Below are positions 27,587 to 36,357 of a DNA stretch of 64,000 nucleotides, piece by piece. This DNA is from Aurantiochytrium sp. KH105 (taxonomy: Eukaryota; Sar; Bigyra; Thraustochytrida; Thraustochytriidae). Position 1 is the stretch's first letter. Each line of letters begins with the position of its first letter. The stretch is from assembly GCA_003116975.1 (NCBI GenBank), contig BGKB01000085.1, positions 372,001 to 436,000 of the forward strand, read 5' to 3'. Under the pieces are notes generated by a model. That model was not told the origin of the DNA. It searched no databases and was given only the letters and a program-made list of their open reading frames with translations. A program made the translations under genes and the position numbers.

Positions 27587-29467
27587 CTAATTTGCAATTC
27601 CTAGAAGTTGGCGCCGGCGCTCGTGGAGACGCTGCAGCTGTTCGTGCTCCTCTTCGGCGCCGACAAGACGCGTTGTCCGGACCATTTCACCGCCCTGGGC
27701 ATTCAATGTCTCTTCAAAGGTGCCTTGCTCGACCTGCGCATCGACGCGTCGCACTTCGACAGTCTCCCACTTTTCCTTGTTGCGAATGACATTCTCCAGC
27801 TCTTTGATGCGATGATCGATTTCCCGCACGAGGTCGCCAACCAAAGACGCGTTGTTCTCACGGCGACGGTTCTTGACGAGTGAGCACTCTTCGCCAAAAC
27901 GCAGCGTCTCTAGTGTTTCGGCGGCGTGACGAGGGTCGCTGTTCACGCAGACGACGGCACGTGTGCGAGAGCTACCGCCCAGGCCTGCAGCCATGAGCAT
28001 GGTCAGCTTGGAGTCTTTGTAGGGAATGTGGCGTTGGCTGCGATTCAGTGCCGCAATAACCTTTTTCAAGGCCAAAAGACCCATGTTGATGTGCGTGGCT
28101 TCAAGCAAGTTCTGGCCCTCGGCCTTGGACTTTTCGAGACGTTCAGAACCGCCAAGGTCGCCCATGAAAAGATGACTTTCGACCTCGGCGCCGGTGCGTA
28201 GACAGCGTTGCTTGAGCGTTATGATGATGAGCGTGTGTCCGCGCGTACTGCGATCATTCATCTTGGTGGCAGCCTTGGTTTTGCTCTCCTCGCCTGTGCG
28301 CAACAGAGACTCGACATCGCGATGCGTGTGCACGGGCATCTGTGCCTGGCCAGAGAGTACGTAGCGTTGTGCAGCCACTGAGGAGCGCCCGACGGCCTGG
28401 CCGCCACGCAAAAGGTCAAAAACTTGCTCATTGTAGACCTCAACGTAGGAAAGTGCCAAGTCAGCGCGAACTTTTTTCGACTCGTTCCGCTGCTCCACAG
28501 CACGGAGCATATCTACACACACGCGTGGAACGAGCCCAATCTTGGCAGACATTAATCCATCGGTGCAGAGACCATCGTCAGGACCATAGTACATGGTGTA
28601 CGTCTTTCCACTGCCGGTCTGTCCATATACAAAGAGAGTGCCATTCCAGCCATTCAGGCAATCCACGACGAGCTTGCGCCCAATGCGATCGTACACTGCG
28701 TCCTGAGAAGTATACTCACCAAAGATACCGTTCACGTCAAAGCTGCGGATGCCCACATTGGGACACGTCATCACGATATTGCCATCGGTCTCGTTCACAT
28801 TGTGAATCTTGAATTCGAACATTTGCTTTGATGCAGGCTTTTCACCGCCATCGTCATCCTTTGCTGATTCACTTGTTTCTTCGCTCTCTTCCAATTTAGC
28901 TCCTTGGAACCAGTCACCTTGGCGCTGCAGGATTTGTAAAGCCTCGCGAGAGCTGACTTCGCGTCCCGGGAATTGAAGTTTGATGAGCGCAAGGCGCTGA
29001 TGCAAAGGAAGCATGACCGCTTTGGTCTCGGCATCTTTTTCTTCCTCTTCTCCTTTGTCCAAGGCCAGCTCCTGCGCGTCATCCATCGTAGCTTGGGTCG
29101 CGGGTTTGAGACGAGCAAAAACCTGGATGCGCTGGCCTTCGAGATCCTGGAGTCGGGAATCCTCTCGACGCTGGCGAGCCTCTGCGTTTTCCTTGCCAGA
29201 CCAAAGGTGACGCACAGACCAGAGGTCCTCGAAGAAGCCGAGCCAGGTCTCGCTTGCAGGCAGGATTTGGGGGCAGAAAAGGTTGAAATGCTCTGCCGCA
29301 AATCGGCACTGCGCTTTCCACCATCCCGGCCAGCGCGTCAGCTGCGCCCACGACTTATTAACGGACAGCATGGCCGCGCGGTCCGCAAAGCTCAAGAACC
29401 CTAGCATTTCCAGCAGCCACGCGGGCGGGTCCTCCGGCAAGGTCGCAGGCACCAAGGCATGGTTCAT
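27587..29467 (-). CDS. F-box/kinesin motor fusion protein
   Basis: The protein has 626 residues from ATG 29467 (MNHALVPATL). Residues about 10-60 (PAWLLEMLGFLSFADRAAML, then SVNKSWAQLTRWPGWW) follow the F-box pattern, which usually binds Skp1 in SCF ubiquitin ligases. From about residue 110 it is a kinesin motor: IQVFARLKP first strand, an acidic insertion of about 90 residues, FDVNGIFGEYTSQDAVY, P-loop GQTGSGKTYTM, switch I NDRSTRGH (usual NxxSSRSH), switch II DLGGSER (usual DLAGSER), HIPYKDSKLTMLM, and the closing ETLRFGEEC. The motor is at the C-terminal side and is followed only by a short helix (EEEHEQLQRLHERRRQLL), so there is no long stalk. The variant switch I could affect ATPase rate. 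An F-box fused to a motor is unusual. Confidence 0.87.
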   Translation of the reverse strand: MNHALVPATLPEDPPAWLLEMLGFLSFADRAAMLSVNKSWAQLTRWPGWWKAQCRFAAEHFNLFCPQILPASETWLGFFEDLWSVRHLWSGKENAEARQRREDSRLQDLEGQRIQVFARLKPATQATMDDAQELALDKGEEEEKDAETKAVMLPLHQRLALIKLQFPGREVSSREALQILQRQGDWFQGAKLEESEETSESAKDDDGGEKPASKQMFEFKIHNVNETDGNIVMTCPNVGIRSFDVNGIFGEYTSQDAVYDRIGRKLVVDCLNGWNGTLFVYGQTGSGKTYTMYYGPDDGLCTDGLMSAKIGLVPRVCVDMLRAVEQRNESKKVRADLALSYVEVYNEQVFDLLRGGQAVGRSSVAAQRYVLSGQAQMPVHTHRDVESLLRTGEESKTKAATKMNDRSTRGHTLIIITLKQRCLRTGAEVESHLFMGDLGGSERLEKSKAEGQNLLEATHINMGLLALKKVIAALNRSQRHIPYKDSKLTMLMAAGLGGSSRTRAVVCVNSDPRHAAETLETLRFGEECSLVKNRRRENNASLVGDLVREIDHRIKELENVIRNKEKWETVEVRRVDAQVEQGTFEETLNAQGGEMVRTTRLVGAEEEHEQLQRLHERRRQLLGIAN

Positions 29468-31480
29468 GGCCGCCCTGAAACACTCAATCACTCAATCCCA
29501 ACGTCCGTTGCAGCGCCCCGCTCCCGGCTTGCCAAGCTTCGACGCTCGAGAGTCCCGCTGCAGCGCCGCGAAGGCCGGCTTTGCGAGTTGCGGCGAGCGA
29601 GACGCGGGTCTGACTGCAACAGATTTTGCTGCCGCCACGACCGAGCGGCCTCGCACGTTCTCCGAACAGGAGCCATCCGGTAAAACCGTTTGCAAGACTC
29701 GGACGATCTGGGGTTGGCTGGAATGGCAGCGCACTTGCTCTCGACTCGCCAGCGTCTGCGTCGTACACTTCGTCAGCTCTGACACTGTCTGGCTTGGCGC
29801 GATCTCTGGCAAATCTGCGCTGTTGCGGACAGAATTAGTGCTTGTGATTTTACATTTGGTCAGAATCGCCTGGCTTAGGCACGAAACTACTCCTTCTCGG
29901 CGAACGCAAGCTCGAGAAGTCAATGGTCAGCCGGTCGAGCTGGCTCTTGACAAAGCCATTGTGAGCTTTTCTGCTCTGCGCTTTTGTCCATGCTCCAAGT
30001 TATTATGACGACTTGTGATAGTACTGCTGCCCGACTCACAGTGAGTGCAGCTATAACTAGCCCCATCCATCCATGGTGGCTGAAGATAAGAACGGCATCG
30101 ACACACCGGTCCAAGTCACCTCAGAGTCTGTCACGAGTTTACTCGCTCCATTGCGCGGTTGCACCAGCAGGCGGAATTGATGCCGCTAAAGACGGAGAAC
30201 GAGAAGGTGGTCGGTCAGCAGTCGGCACAACACAATGATCTTGAACGCAACCTAAAAACAATACGTAGCAAAAAGTGAATGGGTCTGTGCAGCGAAAAGT
30301 GAATGGTCTGTGAGCTGCAGCAGCCACCCCTGGTTGGCTCGATCACGCTGCCGGCACTCGTAGCCTACCCCGGGGTAAGCGCCTGCTGCTGCGCGCGCCA
30401 CACCACATTCAACCAAGTTGCCAGCCTGATAAGTGTTGACCGCTGCCGCTTCTGTATACGTGTCGCCCCACTGCAGCAACCAAGAGCTTGATCCTAATAT
30501 ACACTGTCAGTGATGAGGATCTCAACCCGGAAGCGCAGCCGCAGCAGCAGAAAAAATCAGAAAAGGTAAATTTTTGTTGTAAGTGACGTGCTGGTGCTGA
30601 TGGTGCTACTGGTGCTGCAGCTGCCGCGATGATGTTGATCACGGTGCAGACAGCGAGGCTTCCCGCAAACTGGCTGGGCATCTGCCGGCTCTCCTTGCGG
30701 CGGGCAAAGCGTCAGCGCGTGATGAGTGAAGATCATGGCGAGAGGATCGATCGGGCGGCGACGCCGCGTGGCAGGCTCGATTCGCCCCTATCCCCCCTCA
30801 CGTGGGAGCAGCAGCGGCGGCAGCAGCGGCCGCGCGCGTATGCGCTTACGTGGCGCCCCGGGATATCCCGGGGTCAGCTTCGTGCTGGCCGTCGCCGCGA
30901 AGGCTCTCCGGAGGAACGGCCCGACAGGCGGGGCGGCAGCGGCGGCGACAACAGGCTGCAGTGGGTACTAACAACAGTGGCACAACAAGACGGACGAGCG
31001 CTAAAGTCAGGATCGGCGGCGGCAAGCCCTGCTGCTGCCAGCTGATCTGACATGAGAAATTCCATCGTCTGCCGCACAGCAGGCCCGCTGCTTTCGAACA
31101 GTTTGTGCAACATGAGCGTACGTCGCCGCCGTTCGTGCGGTCGGCCAGCCAGTCCGTGGAGCGGGCCAGTCAGTCACGGTTGATTATCTCGTGTGTTGCG
31201 AGGGAGAATTTCCTTGCCGCAGCTGGCTGCAGCAAGATGGTCGATCGACCGAATCAGCTTCCTTGCCCTACTCTCCCACTCAGCGATGTTTGGGGTAAAG
31301 ACGGGGGGATGGTGCAGCCATGCTCGCATCATCAGCAAACCTGCAAAGGAGGAACGCACGGACGAACGGGCGCCAATTGAGAGCTTCGGCAGCAAACAAG
31401 CAAGCAACAATCGTCCGCACGGCTGCGGCAAGAGCGGGAGGCGTGTTGAGCAGTGGAGCCTCGGGGCTTGCGAGCGTACA
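29468..31480. other. Divergent intergenic region, no gene recognised
   Basis: A 2 kb stretch between divergent kinesin and secreted-protein genes. It contains an 18-bp perfect palindrome (30856-30873) and GC-rich CAG/GCG-type triplets at 30800-30960. Short frames have no recognisable domain. A small missed gene cannot be excluded. Confidence 0.5.
30856..30873. repeat. 18-bp perfect palindrome CCCCGGGATATCCCGGGG
   Basis: Self-complementary 18-mer centred on ATAT. Function unknown; it could be a protein-binding site or chance in GC-rich DNA. Confidence 0.7.
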
Positions 31481-32509
31481 ATGCTGGCTGCAAGGCGGCG
31501 GCGCGGCCGTAGCCTGGCAGTCACGGCTGGGCTCGTTCTCGCAGCGCTAGTGCAACTTGCAGCACCGACCTCGGTGGCGGCGGCGCCAGTGACGTCATAT
31601 CAGGCGGTCGCGGGCCAAAATTGGACAGGGTTTTGTTCGGATAAAAACTTCAACACGCTGCCTTTCTACAGCAAGGAAGTCGTCTCGTACGAGGGCGCGC
31701 AGCAAGGCTTTGATATTTGCTACGCTACCTTTGGAAGCAAATTCATTGGTTTTTCCTGGTACGCAAAGCAGACGTATGCTGTAGCATGCTATTTCGATCC
31801 ACAAGATATTCCGGCGCTCCCCGATGGCTGGGCAAGCGGCAGATATGACGGAGAAGCCGAAGCTCCCATTGCAGGTGCGTGGTTCGAGCCCGGTGTGACG
31901 TGTTACTCGATCAGATCTGTCTCCAACTGCTCGGCCCGTGTGGTTGCAGCGGTGGATCGCACGTTTGCAGCCGCAAACTCGAGCGCCGCGATCGCTCTGG
32001 CACAGTCCGCATATGATCTTGCGGGTAGCGTCGTGAGCGCTTTGCCAATAGGCAAAAACGTGAGCATGGGTCTCGTTGATCTTGATCGCAAATCTATTCA
32101 TTGGCGCGTCAAGCTCGACACTCTGATTTCAGAAGAAAAGGCCAAGCTCGTAGACAAGGTGACGCAGGCCCAGAGCTCTCTCGACGCAAGCTCGTGGTCA
32201 TCGAATACTCGGTTTCAGCCTCTCCTGAAAGGGGTCTCAAACAAGCTTGCGTCGGACAGCAATATCCCCAGCTATTTGCTTCTTGTCAGCGACGGCCTTC
32301 TCCACGACGCAGAAAGCTGGGTCAATCTGTCCAATCTCAAGCAAGGTATGATTCGTCGTTTGGGGGATACGGCACCACAAATTCTCTGTCTTCAAATGAG
32401 TGGGGCAGAGACCACGCCTTATTTCGAGGCGGTGTGCGACAAGATATTTTATGAAGGAGTCACGGAAGACCTCGTTACGGCGATTGCTTCGACAATTTGC
32501 AATGCTTGA
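31481..32509 (+). CDS. Secreted protein with vWA-like C-terminal domain
   Basis: The protein has 342 residues from ATG 31481 (MLAARRRRGRSL). A basic start followed by LAVTAGLVLAALVQLAAPTSVAAAP is a clear signal peptide. The next part has several Cys (WTGFCSDKNF, FDICYATFGS, VACYFDP, VTCYSI, SNCSA) and N-glycosylation sites, consistent with an exported, disulphide-bonded domain. The C-terminal part resembles a von Willebrand factor A fold (VSMGLVDLD, LLLVSDGLLHD, PQILCLQMSG), though a full MIDAS motif (DxSxS) is not evident. It has no membrane anchor, so it is probably secreted or lumenal. Function is unknown. The upstream open frame to 31193 is probably 5' UTR. Confidence 0.75.
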   Translation: MLAARRRRGRSLAVTAGLVLAALVQLAAPTSVAAAPVTSYQAVAGQNWTGFCSDKNFNTLPFYSKEVVSYEGAQQGFDICYATFGSKFIGFSWYAKQTYAVACYFDPQDIPALPDGWASGRYDGEAEAPIAGAWFEPGVTCYSIRSVSNCSARVVAAVDRTFAAANSSAAIALAQSAYDLAGSVVSALPIGKNVSMGLVDLDRKSIHWRVKLDTLISEEKAKLVDKVTQAQSSLDASSWSSNTRFQPLLKGVSNKLASDSNIPSYLLLVSDGLLHDAESWVNLSNLKQGMIRRLGDTAPQILCLQMSGAETTPYFEAVCDKIFYEGVTEDLVTAIASTICNA

Positions 32510-33031
32510 AGGCAATGGCGACGTAGCATAATGCCTAGCTTTTCATTGAATGTAGATTACGACTTGTTTCTTGTTCATCTTCCCACCCCCACACGCCCAT
32601 GCATCAACTTTCTTCTTTTTCTGTCTCAGCAAAAAAGAGGAAAATATGTCAGACGTTTACTTGTTGCTGCCTCTTTGCGTGACTTGAGATTTGGTGGTGC
32701 ATAATTCATTTAACGACTTGCTCGAATCTGGCGCCCACTCTGCATCTGCACGGCGGTATCAACATCACCATGGCAACAAAGGTGCAATACAAATTGAGAG
32801 ACGCGACTATTCATAACAAGCGATCTCATTCATTCTACGATGAGTGACGATGCAACACGAGAAGTGCACCTCCGATCTCCGCCCCTTGACTCGCATCTTG
32901 GTGGTGCCGAACATCGGGAAAGCGCGCAAATGCTTGTCATTTTGGCGTTTAAACTGTACCAAAGGCGTATGTCCCAGCCAGTTCCTCTTTGTGTTTTCGT
33001 TCTTGGAGTTTCGCACGCAATGCTCCTATAT
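32510..33031. other. Convergent intergenic region
   Basis: It lies between the 3' ends of the secreted-protein gene and the PDZ-PH gene. I see nothing in it. Confidence 0.6.
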
Positions 33032-34045
33032 TTAATGCGCATCTTCATACATGTCACGCTTTTCGAGCGCTTTCATCTCGAGGGAAAAGTCGTAGTCCAC
33101 AAGAGCTGGAGCCAAATCGGCAGGGTTGGTAAAGTTGGGCGCCAGAGAAATGATCGTGTCCGGGCCGCCAATCGCCTGTACGGAAGACAGACTTAGAATC
33201 TTGTAGACGCCAGTTTCCGCAGCGGAGGATCCGTCGCCGTGGCTGGAGGCTCTGACTTGACGCGGACCGCCGCCATTGCTTGCGTTCTGGTTCGAAAGTA
33301 TAGCTTCGCGGCCCATGCGAAGGTAGGCTTCCATGCCATCGGTGGACTGTTCTGTCGGAGGCGGAAGCGGTGGACGGGAGTTTGGTACATAAGCCTGACC
33401 ATTCCGGCTCGTGTGCTGCGAAGGGAGCGGCTGGAAGAAGGTCTTTTCAATAGCGCACTCAATGGCGTGCATCCAAAGATCTCGCTGCTCAGTGGAGTTC
33501 GTCTGCAAGATAACGTCCTTTTCGCCGCAGCGCAGCTCAAAGACACCTTGATGGAGGGGATAACCCGTCGCAAGGCGGGGGCGACCAATATCTCCGTCAA
33601 CGTCGAACTTGTTCTTGAGCACGCTATCCACAGAGCTGGAAAAGGTCTCGCGGGTGACCTTGAAGTGTCTCGAATTCCACTTTTTGAAGAGGCCCTGGTG
33701 CAGTTTATTAATCGAGCCCTCACGAATAGGGTGCTCGGAGCTGCCATTGATGCGCTTCCATTCGGACTCCTTTGGGCGGGCGAAGCGGATGGAAAGTTCC
33801 TTTTGGTCTTTCATGATGCTCTGCAGGAGCCTCACCACCTCGGCGTTGCCGGTGAAGGCAACGTACTGGTCATTCACGCTAACGATAAAGTCGCCTCGCT
33901 GCACTCCGCCGTCGTGCGAGTACCCCGGGGCCTCGACGCCGTCCACGACGGTGTTGCCCAGTCTTGGCAGAGCAGCGTCCTCTCTGCCCACCACGCTCAT
34001 GCTGAGGCGCGCCCCCGCCGGGTACGAGACGGTAAAGTACTCCAT
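33032..34045 (-). CDS. PDZ-PH domain adaptor protein
   Basis: The protein has 337 residues from ATG 34045 (MEYFTVSYPAGARL); the frame is open further upstream but that part is Arg/Pro-rich and includes HPGI repeats from a GATG microsatellite. Residues 1-90 look like a PDZ domain: hydrophobic first strand, GVQRGDFIVSVNDQYV (typical GDxIlxVNG) and EVVRLLQSIMKDQKELSIRF. Residues about 105-210 look like a PH domain: EGSINKLHQGLFKKWNSRHFKV, FELRCGEKDVILQT and the hallmark Trp in EQRDLWMHAIECAI. The remainder is Pro/Ser-rich linker and an acidic tail. It is likely a membrane-recruited scaffold binding phosphoinositides and a C-terminal peptide; partners are unknown. Confidence 0.85.
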   Translation of the reverse strand: MEYFTVSYPAGARLSMSVVGREDAALPRLGNTVVDGVEAPGYSHDGGVQRGDFIVSVNDQYVAFTGNAEVVRLLQSIMKDQKELSIRFARPKESEWKRINGSSEHPIREGSINKLHQGLFKKWNSRHFKVTRETFSSSVDSVLKNKFDVDGDIGRPRLATGYPLHQGVFELRCGEKDVILQTNSTEQRDLWMHAIECAIEKTFFQPLPSQHTSRNGQAYVPNSRPPLPPPTEQSTDGMEAYLRMGREAILSNQNASNGGGPRQVRASSHGDGSSAAETGVYKILSLSSVQAIGGPDTIISLAPNFTNPADLAPALVDYDFSLEMKALEKRDMYEDAH

Positions 34046-34839
34046 CGCGCGCCCGCGCCGCCTCTCTTGCGCGCCCCTGCTGCGCGATCGCCGCGGCGCC
34101 CGTGCGCGCGGCCTTCGCTTCGACGCCGCCTCGAGACGGAAATCCAATCGCGCGGCCGATGGATGGATGCCCGGATGGATGCCCGGATGGATGAACGCAC
34201 GGATGGACTCTCCGCACCCGGCCGGCGCTCGCGAGCCCGAGCTCGGCGCCGTGCGCTCGCGAAGCTCGTCCCGGCACGGCGCTGCGGTTGGGCGGCACAC
34301 GCAGATCGCCAAGCGAGGACCTGCGCGCCGCAACGCCGCGGGCTCGACGAACGTTTTCACTCTGGATCGCCGAAGCCGACCGACTCTGGTGCTTCGACGA
34401 TGGTGATGCATGAAGATGATGGTGATGGTGATGGAAGGTGATGATGATGGGTCGGATCGGATCCGATCGGATCGTCGACGATGCGATCGTCGGCATGGAG
34501 AACGCCACGAGTAACCACTGCAGCCTCGTTGTGCGAGAGCAGTGAACGCTGCAGTACATCGAGAAATTCCGAAGCAGCTTAAAGTGCTCGCTCACCTCTG
34601 TCCGGAACGACATAATCTTTACGGCGCAGTTGCGAAATGTACCCAAAGACGCCGTCGAGCGCCGCTCACCAACAACATCGACGTCTAGTCCACGAGGTGA
34701 TTCGGTAAGCAATGCTCGCCATGTTGAATATCAGCACCATGCTGAGCAACACCAGCGGAAGTCCTCCACTATCGAAGACGAATCGAGAATCAAAAACGGA
34801 GACGAATCGAGGCATTACGAATCAAAGTCGACACTACAG

Positions 34840-34965
34840 TTCATTACCTTTTTGTCATGCAAGTCTTGAGTGTCAAAGGAAAATCATTACCTTTCGAATC
34901 ATGCAAGTCTCGTATGCCAGATGAGATTCATTTCCTTTCAATATCATGCCGGTCTTGTGTGCCGA
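34840..34965. repeat. Three diverged tandem copies of about 42 bp
   Basis: Each copy contains TCATT(A/T)CCTTT, then ATCATGC(A/C)(A/G)GTCT, then a GTGTGCC-like end. The copies start near 34840, 34882 and 34926. Confidence 0.75.
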
Positions 34966-35750
34966 AGAAGGCCTCTCCGGGGCGCGACTGCGAGGCGATC
35001 ACCAGCGCTGGCCCAAGATAGTCTCGCAGGGCGGTCATCTCAGTCTTGACCCCGCGTTTTGCCTTGGTGGAATCAATACTCGCGAGCACGGCAGAGGCAG
35101 AATCAACGACCCGTACGGTGCCCGTGCGGAAGCAAAGAATGAACTTTCGCAGTGCAACGGAGCCATGCAGACAACCGGTCGCACGCAAGCGTTTGCACCT
35201 TTCCCGTTAACGGCGCGCCAAGGCTGTTCTGGCTCGTGACCACGATGGTCACGGCGTGCCAGCCGGCATGATCCTCGTCCACGAGCGCGCCGCCGTTGAC
35301 CACAGAAGGCAGCGATGAGTCGGCACTCTTAGATATTGAGGCGTAACTCAGTACGGCCGCAGGCTCTGTCGAAATTTAACGCGGGTCTCTTGTGCTCGTA
35401 AAGTACTGGCAGGAGAGGTGGCATTTCGCCGTTTCATTCAGGCTTGCCCGCGAGCCACAGCTCATCGGGCCGTACGCCCAGCACGGCGATGTGCTCGAAA
35501 TTGAGCGCCCTCTTTGGGTCGCCTGCCAGAGGGCTTGTCGCCGTGGCAGAAATCGCGCTGCAACAGCGTGCCCTTGGAGCGCGCGTACATCACCATGGCG
35601 CAACCCTCCTCGCTCTCTCTGAAGACAGGCGTCGAAATCTCCATCCGTAAGAAAGGCATTCGCGTTGAGCGTCAGGTTTGCGCTGAGGGACGAACCGGGG
35701 GCGATGCTGGAGGCAATATCGTCGCAGTGCTCGAGGCGCTGGAATCTGAA
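34928..35750 (-). pseudogene. Possible decayed or unmodelled protein-coding fragment, family unknown
   Basis: On the minus strand, successive pieces in different frames read like real protein (for example SVALRKFILCFRTGTVRVVD, ALVIASQSRPGEAFFGTQD, WHAVTIVVTSQNSLGAPLTG, SANLTLNANAFLTDGD) with several breaks between. This suggests an old broken gene or, less likely, an intron-containing gene. The family is not recognised; nothing in it points to a transposon. Confidence 0.35.
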
Positions 35751-35931
35751 GCCCCAAGAGCATGGCTGGCCCTACTTGGTCTGATCCTCATTTTTTTTCT
35801 CTCCCCCTCCCCCCACGGCACATCCCGCCGCTGCGACCTCGCCCGCCGGTCAGTCCCCCTTCGGTGCCAGTTCTCGCCGTGGCCTTCGCGCAGCTTTCTC
35901 GCGCCTTCGCCTGGCGCCGCGATCATGATAC

Positions 35932-35956
35932 TGAGAGCGCTCTCAAGGCGCTCTCA
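35932..35956 (+). promoter_or_regulatory. GCTCTCA element cluster upstream of family gene 1
   Basis: A perfect 14-bp palindrome TGAGAGCGCTCTCA is followed by GGCGCTCTCA. It lies about 400 bp before the ATG at 36358. More GAGAGC-type motifs follow up to 36030. Similar clusters precede genes 3, 4 and 5 of the family. Confidence 0.4.
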
Positions 35957-36357
35957 TTTTGAGGCGAGAGCCCAAAACGTGTCACAGCTGCGCTCTCGAG
36001 ACGATCCCGCGAGAGCGGGTCGCGGAGAGAGAGCAAGCCCCGGCGGCGCTCGGCGGGCGGGCGGGCGGGCGAGCGGCAGCAGACCCGAAACGCCCAGCGC
36101 CAGGGAGAGGAAAGAGGAAAAGCGCGCGCGCACGCGGACGGAGACGCGGACGGAGAGACGCGGACAAGGACGCAGAGGCACCGATCGATCGCAGAGCGCG
36201 CACGGCGACAGCGACAGAGGACCGGACGCCGCGCGAGGCGGCTGGCTGCTTGCTTGCAAGAGTACTTGCGTGTTGGCTCGCAGAGGCGCTAGCTAAGTAG
36301 CTTGCTCGCTAGCTTGCTACTCGCTCGCTCGCTTACTTGCTTGCTTACTTGCTGTCG

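Larger units (their letters stand above)
34046..36357. other. Divergent intergenic region with repeats, a decayed frame and a GCTCTCA cluster
   Basis: Next to the PDZ-PH gene are GATG repeats (34156-34202) and a GGATC-rich palindromic stretch (34455-34482). A three-copy repeat (34840-34965) follows. A minus-strand region at 34928-35750 looks like a decayed gene. The TGAGAGCGCTCTCA palindrome at 35932 and GCGCTCTCA at 35948 belong to the promoter of the first coiled-coil family gene. Confidence 0.55.
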
